From: an uncultured Clostridia bacterium | Lineage (GTDB): Bacteria > Bacillota > Clostridia > Oscillospirales > Oscillospiraceae | Length of the DNA stretch: 5,548 nt | Direction of reading: 5' to 3' | Assembly (NCBI GenBank): GCA_947176425.1 | Contig: CAMWQV010000178.1 | Coordinates: forward strand, 1 to 5,548 | Shown: one piece after another, positions 1 through 5,548 of the stretch | Layout of the letters: each line of letters opens with the position of its first letter | How positions within the stretch are numbered: position 1 is the first letter of the stretch | Made by a program: the position numbers and the translations under genes | The notes under the pieces: model-generated | Databases searched by the model: none | The model's input: only the letters and a program-made list of their open reading frames with translations | Told to the model about the DNA's origin: nothing

Positions 1-464
1 TCCCGATTTTTTGCCGTATCCAGCGCCATATTCTTGACAACTTCCTTGAAGTGGGAAAGCCTCTGCCGCACGGAAGGTTTCTGCGGGGCCTTGCGCTGCA
101 TGGTTTTGGCGGTGTACTCCGCAAAGGCGGCGTTGAGCGCGTCGGCATCCCTGGCCTTGAAAAAGACGAGGTATCTGCCGTTGGCGCTGTCCTTTTTCAG
201 CGCAAAGTCCACGCCGTATTTTTTCGCAACGTGTTCAAAGGACTTGATATTCTTGTCGGTGATCTCGATATTCTGAACACCCTGCCCTTGCTTCACGAGC
301 TGTTTCACGGTCTGTTTGCCGTGGTGGATTTTCGGATTTTGAGCCTGGGTCATATATTTTCGTATGGCCCATTTGAGCAGATCAGCGGTCAGCCTGCCGC
401 CAGTCTTGCTTACTTTGATTGCCAGAGCTACGGATTTATCCCGTACTTCGTCCTGCGTGATGAT
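1..464 (-). CDS. pcfB: PcfB-family (DUF3801) conjugation protein, 3' end cut by window edge, non-ATG start
   Basis: Translating the minus strand from 464 to the window edge gives 154 residues with no stop. They match the PcfB/DUF3801 pattern as I remember it: an N-terminal DEVRDKSVALAIKVSKTGG, then GKQTVKQLVKQGQ (about 49-61), IEITDKNIKSFEHVAKKYGVD (about 66-86), ALKKD, RYLVFFKARDADALNAAF (about 97-114), and a basic tail with PSVRQRLSHFKE. Family members are usually about 150-170 residues, so little is missing. PcfB is named from plasmid pCF10, where it is a cytoplasmic factor needed for conjugative transfer; in Clostridia elements the gene normally precedes a VirD4-type coupling protein. The gene starts 34 nt after the stop of the DUF3848-like gene. 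A TAG at 467-465 closes the frame upstream, and no ATG, GTG or TTG lies near the ribosome binding site: the candidates are ATC at 464 or 461. The first in-frame ATG is codon 38 and would remove conserved sequence. Family call is firm; the start is not. Confidence 0.88.
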   Translation of the reverse strand, partial: MITQDEVRDKSVALAIKVSKTGGRLTADLLKWAIRKYMTQAQNPKIHHGKQTVKQLVKQGQGVQNIEITDKNIKSFEHVAKKYGVDFALKKDSANGRYLVFFKARDADALNAAFAEYTAKTMQRKAPQKPSVRQRLSHFKEVVKNMALDTAKNR

Positions 465-467
465 CTA

Positions 468-478
468 CCTCCTTCCTC
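468..478 (-). promoter_or_regulatory. Strong ribosome binding site of pcfB
   Basis: On the minus strand this reads GAGGAAGGAGG followed by TAG, ATC, ATC, ACG. AAGGAGGT is a near-complete anti-Shine-Dalgarno match. Distance from GGAGG to the first ATC (464) is 3 nt and to the second (461) 6 nt, so the second ATC has the better spacing. The site fixes where translation should begin, and shows that the expected ATG is absent. Confidence 0.8.
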
Positions 479-498
479 GCAAGCGGCGGCGGGCAACG

Positions 499-1257
499 TC
501 AGCGGGCCTCGCCGCCCCTGGGCCGCTCCGCTTGGGATGAACGCTGTCCTATTTCCCGCATATTGCTATGAAGCTGGTCCAAAACAGACGGCTTTTCCTC
601 TGTCACGTCTTGCCTGCATTGGGAAACTGCACCTTTAGCATAATACGATATGGCTTCTCCTACCCAATCTTGCAAATCAAGATGTCTCTCTACATCAGAC
701 GGCCACTGGTTTGCAATAAATTCCAAAGGATTTTTCATACAAAGTAGCGTATCAACATCTTCCGGTCGGAAGTAAAAGTCATATACCATATAAGTGTGAG
801 ACGCCCGCATTGCAGCAATTTTTTCACTTTTGGCTATAATATCTTCTTTGTCCATGTTCAGCAGAGACGCATGAAATTCCGCCATATTTTGGTTCAAAAC
901 AGCTCTTAGTGCAGATAATTTATTTACCTTCCCCTGTGTGGGGTCCACCAGAGGGAATCTATCATACGCATTGATCTCATTGAGCAGATCGCAGATGGGA
1001 AAGCCCTTTTCGGGGTCCCGTTCCTCCCAGCACTCCCGCGCTACGACCAACGGATCAACGAATTGCAGGAGGGCCTCTACCTCGTTGGGCTTAAAATCAT
1101 GCTCAACCTTCAGATAGTAGTGGGTTTCGGACAAACCTTGTAAAAGGTATGCGTCCAGAATTTCCGGTCCGCCATCTCTTGTGCCAGCGGCAACCGTATG
1201 TTTCAGAAGGGACTTGTCGATCTGCTCCATCAACGGGCGCTTTGCCTCATAGTCCAA
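499..1257 (-). CDS. Mobile-element protein with two tandem DUF3848-like units
   Basis: A 252-residue, cytoplasmic-looking protein with no signal peptide or membrane segment. I recognise it only by pattern: residues about 119-190 resemble DUF3848 proteins of Clostridia conjugative elements, which have no assigned function. The protein appears internally duplicated. DFKPNEVEALLQFVDPL (54-70) lines up with FYFRPEDVDTLLCMKNPL (161-178), about 108 residues apart, each followed by a Trp-containing helix (CW at 76-77, QW at 184-185). The tail (about 220-252) is charged and low in complexity, including EKPSVLDQLH, a type of ending common in these element proteins. The ATG at 1257 has a good ribosome binding site. 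The gene lies between the PP-loop protein and pcfB, which suggests co-transcription with transfer genes. GC varies sharply along it: roughly 53% over the first unit, 40% over the second, and about 77% in positions 481-540. The gene is clearly real; the family name is tentative. Confidence 0.8.
   Translation of the reverse strand: MDYEAKRPLMEQIDKSLLKHTVAAGTRDGGPEILDAYLLQGLSETHYYLKVEHDFKPNEVEALLQFVDPLVVARECWEERDPEKGFPICDLLNEINAYDRFPLVDPTQGKVNKLSALRAVLNQNMAEFHASLLNMDKEDIIAKSEKIAAMRASHTYMVYDFYFRPEDVDTLLCMKNPLEFIANQWPSDVERHLDLQDWVGEAISYYAKGAVSQCRQDVTEEKPSVLDQLHSNMREIGQRSSQAERPRGGEAR
688..909 (-). repeat. Second DUF3848-like unit (protein-level repeat, AT-rich)
   Basis: Codes for residues about 117-190. 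It repeats the core seen at residues 7-80 (positions 1239-1018): aromatic, [KR]P, two polar residues, V, acidic residue, x, LL, four residues, [DN]PL. The two copies are too diverged to show as DNA repeats. Hand-counted GC here is about 40%, against about 53% for the first copy. Confidence 0.55.
1018..1239 (-). repeat. First DUF3848-like unit (protein-level repeat)
   Basis: Codes for residues about 7-80, with the core FKPNEVEALLQFVDPL at 55-70 matching FRPEDVDTLLCMKNPL at 163-178. The alignment is gap-free over this core and continues to a Trp in both copies, which supports duplication within the gene. Confidence 0.55.
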
Positions 1258-1266
1258 AGGTGTCTA

Positions 1267-1276
1267 TCTCCTTTCC
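1267..1276 (-). promoter_or_regulatory. Ribosome binding site of the DUF3848-like gene
   Basis: Minus-strand GGAAAGGAGA, with 9 nt between AGGAG and the ATG at 1257. It supports that start. The remaining gap to the previous stop (1258-1341, 84 nt) shows no convincing promoter or terminator. Confidence 0.75.
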
Positions 1277-1341
1277 GTTTTTGTAGTTTGCAGAGAGTGG
1301 ACGGCACTAAGGTGGAACCACCAGACGGCGAAGAAAGCACA

Positions 1342-2115
1342 TCAGGCGCGGCCCTCCTTTTCGTCACGGGCAAAGCGTTCCTCCAGCCGCTCCACGCTCC
1401 AATTCTGTTTGAATTGGCCCAGGGGACCGGGACCGAACTGCGCCCGCGCCCGGTTATCCATATCCCGCAGCCGCTCCCACAGCTCCGGGTGGTGGGTTCG
1501 CAGTTTCCGCAGCTCGTCAATACGTTGCAGCGGACAGCACCAGCAGGAGGCACGATGATAAATCTCATACAACCCGCCAAAGTCAAAGCCCTGGTCATAG
1601 CAAATTTGCAATGCCTGGGCTTCGGTGATGCCCCACTCTACCAGCGGATAGCGGTTATGAGGGTCGTTTTTACAGCGGTGGGCTTCATCATAGGCAATGC
1701 CAATATAGTGCAGGGCGTTCCGCTCCCGTTTCAGACGGTTGACCTCTTTGAAGATCAGATGGGTTTTAAGCATCCCCGTACACCACCGTTTTTTCATTCC
1801 CGGCCATCCATAGCCATACGGAGGGATGTGTTTCCACCGTTCCGCACGGTTGACCGGATGATCGAACATCAGCCATTCAAATCCTTGGGGATGCCGCAGG
1901 GTGGTAATGTGGATGCCGCGCTCCCGGTAAAGAAGGTCGTCCAATTTTGCCAGATGTTCGTACATTTCCGGGAACTCCATGCCTACATCCGCCGATAGGA
2001 CTATATCAATGGGCATATCCCTTTCAATCATCAGAAGCAAGAGCGCGCTTGAATCTTTTCCGCCAGATACCGAAATCGCATGATAGGTGCCGGAATTTTC
2101 TTGGTTTTTCGTTAT
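1342..2115 (-). CDS. PAPS-reductase / adenine nucleotide alpha hydrolase family protein, apparent ATA start
   Basis: If read from ATA at 2115 the product has 257 residues. SGGKDS at 17-22 is the ATP-pyrophosphatase PP-loop of the PAPS reductase/adenylyl-transfer superfamily. Further family features are VLSADVGMEFPEMY (about 39-52), RWCTGMLK (110-117), GIAYDEAHR (139-147), YPLVEWG (156-162), and a Cys cluster CWCCP with C191, C193 and C194 that could bind metal or an Fe-S cluster. Such proteins activate a substrate by adenylation or act on PAPS-like nucleotides; relatives include CysH and DndC, and uncharacterised copies are common on phages and conjugative elements. Substrate here is unknown. 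A TTG at 2040 would start after the PP-loop and destroy the active site, so it cannot be the true start of a working enzyme. The frame is open up to TAA at 2184-2182, with no ATG, GTG or TTG before 2040. Either ATA is used, or an ATG was lost and the gene is poorly expressed. Confidence 0.85.
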   Translation of the reverse strand: MTKNQENSGTYHAISVSGGKDSSALLLLMIERDMPIDIVLSADVGMEFPEMYEHLAKLDDLLYRERGIHITTLRHPQGFEWLMFDHPVNRAERWKHIPPYGYGWPGMKKRWCTGMLKTHLIFKEVNRLKRERNALHYIGIAYDEAHRCKNDPHNRYPLVEWGITEAQALQICYDQGFDFGGLYEIYHRASCWCCPLQRIDELRKLRTHHPELWERLRDMDNRARAQFGPGPLGQFKQNWSVERLEERFARDEKEGRA

Positions 2116-2120
2116 GTTTT

Positions 2121-2128
2121 CCTCCTTT
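2121..2128 (-). promoter_or_regulatory. Strong ribosome binding site of the PP-loop gene
   Basis: Minus-strand AAAGGAGG, then AAAAC and ATA ACG AAA. The 5-nt spacing points to ATA at 2115-2113 as the initiation codon. The site begins only 4 nt after the T-run of the preceding terminator. Confidence 0.8.
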
Positions 2129-2132
2129 GAGC

Positions 2133-2172
2133 AAAAAAGAAGCCCCGGAAGGAATTGCAGTCCTTCCGGGGC
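2133..2172 (-). terminator. Rho-independent terminator after the SLH protein gene
   Basis: GCCCCGGAAGGA (2142-2153) pairs perfectly with TCCTTCCGGGGC (2161-2172): a 12-bp stem with a 7-nt loop. On the minus strand it is followed by TTCTTTTTT, a good U-tract. It begins 16 nt beyond the SLH gene's stop. There is no T-run on the plus-strand side, so it works in the minus direction only. Confidence 0.93.
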
Positions 2173-2188
2173 AAATGTGTGTTATGAA

Positions 2189-5100
2189 TCAGCCGAGGGC
2201 AGTCCACTTCTCCGCGGAGCTGTCCAGGTTGAAAGTATGATCGTTGGATGCCTCAACAATATCCCAATAGTACCACGCGCCAGCGGCAACGTCAGAGAAG
2301 GTCTTGTAGCCCTTCACCACGGTGTCAGCAGAAACGGAGCGGCCCAGGATACGGTTGACCATCACAATGGTTTCCGCACGGGTGATGTTCTGGTCGGGAC
2401 GGAACGTGCCGTCTGTGTAGCCGTAGACCAGACCAGCCGCAGCAGCCTGATTGATGTACTTTCTGGCCCAGCTCCCGGAAATGTCGGAGAAGCGGTCCAG
2501 GGTGGAAGTGCCGCTTGCATCACAGAAGCGGGCAAGGATAGTAGCCAGCTCCGCACGGGTGATGTTGCGCTGGGGACCAAAATTGCCGTCCTGGTAGCCG
2601 GTGATAACGCCCAGGTTGGACAGGGTGGACACGGCGGTTTCATACCATGCACCAGCGGGAACGTCCTTGAATCGGTTGATGTTGGTGCCATAGGCAGACT
2701 TGGCCTCCGGGGTCAGCAGCCGATAGAGGATAGCGGCAACCTCGGCGCGGGTAATGGCCGCATCGGGAGCCGCCTGGGTGCTGGTGCGTCCGGCGATGTA
2801 AGCGATATGGTCCTTCCGGTTCAGCAGAGACAGCTTGGAACCGTTCACATTCAGATCACCGTTACCGCCGTTGGCGCTGTTCTTGTCGATCACCACCGTC
2901 TGGACCTCAGAGGCCATGTCGGTGGAGGTAGCGGCGTAGCGGATTTCATAGGTGCCGGGGGCCAGTCCCTTGACGGTGTTCCCGGTAACAGCAATCCACT
3001 TGCCGTCAGGCAGAAGCCGGTATTCCATGGTGTTGTCCGTTCCGGTCAGCGTATTGCCGGAAACCGTGACGTTCGGAGCCTTGCGGCGGTCGGGAATCTT
3101 CACAGTGATGGGGTCGCTGGGCAGGCCATCGCCGCTGCCGGGGTAGCGGATCAGGATTTCCTTACCAGCCAGACCGGACACATCCATGGGGTTGGTGCAG
3201 GGATGCCACGTCTTACCGCCATCAGTGGAATATTCCATATCGGGGGTAGTGTTCAGCGTTTCGCCGTTGGGGTCAAATACCAGGACGGGAGCGCCGGGGT
3301 GGTTGGAGATCACCACGGTGACGGTCCGGCTGGCAAAATCGTCCTTGGTGGCGGGGAACCGGAACAGGACCGTTTTGCCCAGGTAGTCGGCGGTGTCCAG
3401 CGGCTTGCTGAGAGTAGTCCAGGTCTTGCCGCCGTCAACGGAGAACTCGGTCCCCTTGTCAGAGCTGACAGTCTGTGCCTTGCTGTCCACTTCCACCTTG
3501 GGAGCCTCGCGGCGGGCGGGGATTTCCATGCTCACACCGCTGCTGGGGAAGGAATCACCGTCACCATGGTTGCGGATGATGATGGTCTGCCCGGTCAGGC
3601 CGGACACGTCCAGAGGCTTGGTGCAGGGGTTCCAGGTCACGCCACCATCGGTGGAGTAGTCCATATCCTCGGTGGTGTTGACTGTCTCGGTGGCGGTATC
3701 CAGCGTAACAGAGGGATTCTCGGTCCGGTTGGGGATACGCAGCTCGGTCGGCTCACTGGCGAACTTATCATCGGTGGGAGCCTCCCGGACAAGAATGGTC
3801 TGGCCGGTCAGGTCGGACACGTCCATGTCGGGGTCGCACTTGGTCCAGATCTTGCCGCCATCGGTGGAATACTCCATATCTGCGGTGGTGTTGACCGTCT
3901 GCTTGTCCCGGTCAATGGTCAGATCGGGCTTGTTACCCTTCTGCGGGACCTTGACCAGCACGGGCAGGCTGGCAAAATGCTCCGCATCGTACTTCTCGCG
4001 GACAGCCAGCTCCTTGCCGTAGAAACTGGACACATCCAGACCAGCAGCGGGAACAGCGGTCCAGCCATTTTCCGTCCGGTACTCCGGCGCGGTGCCGGAG
4101 ACGGTCAGCAGCTCCGCCACACGGTCAATATCAGCGGTGGGCGCGGCGTTCCTGGAGGGGACGATCACAGTGGCGTTTTTGCTGGCGGGATTGGTGCCGT
4201 CACAGGCATAGCGCACCAGCAGGGTGGCATTGGTCAGGTCGGACAGGTCCATGTTGTCCAGGCAGGTGATCCAGCTTGCGCCGTTGTCCTTGGAATACTC
4301 CATAGCGGCGGTGCTGTCCATGCGCTCGGTGGCGTTGTCAATGGTCAGCACGGGAGCCTCGCCCCGGACGGGGACAATTACAGTGGTGGGGTCGCTCTTG
4401 AAAGAATCATCCGTAGCGGCGATACGCACCAGCAGCGTCTCGCCCTGCCGGTCCTCCACGTCCTGGTTATCCTTGCAGGGTTTCCAGGTTTCGCCGCCAT
4501 CATCGGAATACTCCATATCCTCGGTGGTGTTCATGGTGAAGTCGAAGGGATTCACCTTTACGTCCGGGGCGGCAGGACGCTCCGGCAGAACCTCCATCAC
4601 CACGGGACCGGGATTGCCGGTGCCATCGTCCACCAGACGGACATAGATGGTCGTACCGGGGATGATGCCGCCGCCGTTGGGCAGATCATCGGTCAGGGTG
4701 TAGTCCTCTCCTGCCTCCACCACATCGGGGTCGAAGGAAATGATCTCGTTCCGGTAGTCAATCTCATATTTCAGCCCGGTGTCGGCCACAGTCCGGCCCT
4801 CCACGCTCTGGCTGTCAGAGGCGGTCAGGTTGTCCGTCTCCTTCATCCGCTGGGTGAAGGTATAGGCGGTGTCGGGAGTCAGGCCGGTAAACTTGGGGCT
4901 GTCCTGCCACGCTGCGCCGCCGTCAATGCTGTATTCAGCACCGGGAACGGGATTCAGCGCGATAGTGGTAGTTGTGCGGCGGGCGATGGTGGGCGCGGCG
5001 GGCATGGTCTGCGGAGCCTTGGAAATGGTCATATCCGCGTAGACCTGCTCGGCGCTCAAATCGTAGGTATCCTCGGCAACCAGATAGAAGCGGACTTTAT

Positions 5101-5548
5101 AAGTACCAGCATCCACGGGAGCCTCGGAAGTCTCATAGGGCTTGCCGCTGGCGAGAGTGCCGACGTACATGATGCTCACGCTCTTGATGCCCTCCATGCT
5201 GGTCAGCAGATCAGTATAGGGATAGGGCTGGCGGTTGCCATTGTAAACCGTGTGATAGGCGGGCATATCCGCATCCAGAATGTTCACGGGCGTATCGGTG
5301 GTCCTGCCGGAGACGGGGCGTGTGCCGGAGGCGGTGTGATTCTGGTCCTCGGCCATGCGGACCAGGATGGTGTAGCTCTTGTCAGCATCCAGTCCGTTAA
5401 AGGTATTGCTGGTCTGCCAACTGCTCCCACCGTCAATACTGTACTCCGCACCGGGGATAGCGGAAACCGTCAGAGAGTGGGAAGAACTGCTCTCCAGAGA
5501 AGCCATAGGCGTATCCTGCCCCGCCTTGCGGATGGTCAGGGTAGCGGT
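2189..5548 (-). CDS. Giant repeat-rich surface protein with C-terminal SLH domains, 5' end outside window
   Basis: The frame is open to the window edge: 14 codons upstream of the internal ATG at 5506 still read as protein (ending TLTIRKAGQDTP, like the TISKAPQ that ends a later module), so that ATG is not the start. About 1,119 residues are visible. Numbering from 5506, modules are: a fibronectin-III-like unit with GAEYSIDGGSSW (about 1-71); an MBG-like Ig-type domain (74-166); a second fibronectin-III-like unit with GAEYSIDGGAAW (169-240); a diverged spacer unit (244-311); eight ~71-residue repeats carrying EYSxDGGxxW (312-876); and SLH domains (893-1105). SLH domains bind pyruvylated secondary cell wall polymer, so the protein should sit on the cell surface, with the repeats as a stalk and any adhesive or enzymatic head in the missing N-terminus, together with the signal peptide. 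It ends KWTALG, typical of clostridial SLH proteins. A strong terminator follows directly. The role as adhesin is inferred. Confidence 0.93.
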   Translation of the reverse strand, partial: TATLTIRKAGQDTPMASLESSSSHSLTVSAIPGAEYSIDGGSSWQTSNTFNGLDADKSYTILVRMAEDQNHTASGTRPVSGRTTDTPVNILDADMPAYHTVYNGNRQPYPYTDLLTSMEGIKSVSIMYVGTLASGKPYETSEAPVDAGTYKVRFYLVAEDTYDLSAEQVYADMTISKAPQTMPAAPTIARRTTTTIALNPVPGAEYSIDGGAAWQDSPKFTGLTPDTAYTFTQRMKETDNLTASDSQSVEGRTVADTGLKYEIDYRNEIISFDPDVVEAGEDYTLTDDLPNGGGIIPGTTIYVRLVDDGTGNPGPVVMEVLPERPAAPDVKVNPFDFTMNTTEDMEYSDDGGETWKPCKDNQDVEDRQGETLLVRIAATDDSFKSDPTTVIVPVRGEAPVLTIDNATERMDSTAAMEYSKDNGASWITCLDNMDLSDLTNATLLVRYACDGTNPASKNATVIVPSRNAAPTADIDRVAELLTVSGTAPEYRTENGWTAVPAAGLDVSSFYGKELAVREKYDAEHFASLPVLVKVPQKGNKPDLTIDRDKQTVNTTADMEYSTDGGKIWTKCDPDMDVSDLTGQTILVREAPTDDKFASEPTELRIPNRTENPSVTLDTATETVNTTEDMDYSTDGGVTWNPCTKPLDVSGLTGQTIIIRNHGDGDSFPSSGVSMEIPARREAPKVEVDSKAQTVSSDKGTEFSVDGGKTWTTLSKPLDTADYLGKTVLFRFPATKDDFASRTVTVVISNHPGAPVLVFDPNGETLNTTPDMEYSTDGGKTWHPCTNPMDVSGLAGKEILIRYPGSGDGLPSDPITVKIPDRRKAPNVTVSGNTLTGTDNTMEYRLLPDGKWIAVTGNTVKGLAPGTYEIRYAATSTDMASEVQTVVIDKNSANGGNGDLNVNGSKLSLLNRKDHIAYIAGRTSTQAAPDAAITRAEVAAILYRLLTPEAKSAYGTNINRFKDVPAGAWYETAVSTLSNLGVITGYQDGNFGPQRNITRAELATILARFCDASGTSTLDRFSDISGSWARKYINQAAAAGLVYGYTDGTFRPDQNITRAETIVMVNRILGRSVSADTVVKGYKTFSDVAAGAWYYWDIVEASNDHTFNLDSSAEKWTALG
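2192..2830 (-). other. SLH cell-wall-anchoring region
   Basis: Protein-domain region. SLH1 (2830-2714) keeps ITRAEVAAILYRLL, but its GYxDGT part reads GRTSTQAA and its leading half is short. SLH2 (2683-2519) has FKDVPAGAWYETAV, GYQDGNF and ITRAELATILARF. SLH3 (2500-2339) has FSDISGSWARKYI, GYTDGTFRPDQ and ITRAETIVMVNR. A final half-unit, FSDVAAGAWYYWDIVEA (within 2311-2192), lacks the ITRAE part. SLH2 and SLH3 are complete and should suffice for wall binding together with SLH1. Confidence 0.92.
2879..4573 (-). repeat. Array of eight ~71-residue (213-bp) repeats in the surface protein
   Basis: Seven units of exactly 71 residues (positions 4573-3083) run without any insertion, followed by a shorter 68-residue unit (3082-2879). 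A typical unit begins AP, then a beta-strand, NTTxDMEYSTDGGKTW, a Cys at position 33, MDVSGLTGQTILVR, FASxP and a closing IPxR. This resembles DUF4073-type Ig-like repeats of S-layer proteins as I remember them; the Pfam name is tentative. The Cys is present in units 1, 2, 4, 5 and 7 and missing in 3, 6 and 8. The repeats probably form an extended stalk. Confidence 0.9.

Noticed and set aside
51..638. 195-codon plus-strand open frame
   Set aside because: It is antisense to pcfB and the end of the DUF3848-like gene. The opposite strand gives a clear PcfB-family protein.
1258..1341. Possible small hairpin or promoter in the 84-nt gap
   Set aside because: Only a 5-bp GGTGG/CCACC inverted repeat with a 2-nt loop was seen, and there is no convincing -35/-10 pair.
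1198..1998. 266-codon plus-strand open frame
   Set aside because: It lies antisense to the PP-loop gene and to the start of the DUF3848-like gene, both of which have recognisable motifs. The translation shows no domain.
1342..2040. TTG at 2040 as the start of the PP-loop gene
   Set aside because: It would remove the SGGKDS loop just upstream and has no ribosome binding site, while a perfect one sits at 2121-2128.
2879..4573. Regular 213-bp DNA repetition as a CRISPR-like or non-coding repeat array
   Set aside because: The period is a multiple of three, fully coding, and the conservation is at the protein level (EYSTDGG motif), so it is a protein repeat array.
5504..5506. ATG at 5506 as the start of the surface protein
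   Set aside because: The frame continues as repeat-like protein to the window edge, and there is no signal peptide or ribosome binding site there.
2189..5548. Diversity-generating retroelement target
   Set aside because: No template repeat or reverse transcriptase is visible, and the differences among units are not limited to adenines.

Overview
The window looks like part of an integrative and conjugative element (Tn1549/CTn-like) from a gut Clostridia-type Firmicute, perhaps Oscillospiraceae or Lachnospiraceae. The reasons are strong AGGAGG ribosome binding sites, moderately high GC, a PcfB/DUF3801-family conjugation protein, a DUF3848-like mobile-element protein, and a very large surface protein ending in S-layer homology (SLH) domains. 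The host lineage is inferred from these features, not from a database match. All four genes are on the minus strand, so transcription runs from high to low coordinates.

Layout in transcription order. (1) 5548-2189: the C-terminal ~1,119 residues of a giant secreted or surface protein whose start lies outside the window. It has fibronectin-III-like and MBG-like modules, then an array of eight ~71-residue repeats, then SLH domains. A perfect 12-bp-stem terminator (2133-2172) follows its stop. (2) 2115-1342: a PAPS-reductase/adenine-nucleotide-alpha-hydrolase-family protein with an intact SGGKDS PP-loop. Its only plausible start beside its strong ribosome binding site is ATA. (3) 1257-499: a 252-residue protein that I read as two tandem, diverged copies of a DUF3848-like unit; the two copies differ in base composition. 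(4) 464-1: a PcfB-family protein, cut by the window edge, again with a strong ribosome binding site but ATC where ATG is expected.

The lower three genes are close together (84 and 34 nt between them) and probably form the start of the transfer operon. In related elements a VirD4-type coupling protein usually follows pcfB, which here would lie left of position 1. The SLH protein looks like surface cargo beside the transfer module and has its own terminator. The most unusual points are the two ATH-for-ATG starts next to excellent Shine-Dalgarno sequences, a terminator touching the next gene's ribosome binding site with no room for a promoter, the duplicated DUF3848-like gene with its GC step, and the register-perfect 71-residue repeat array with an apparent three-unit super-period. 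I do not see a demonstrably new system; the PP-loop enzyme inside a conjugation operon is the best candidate for an unexplained function.
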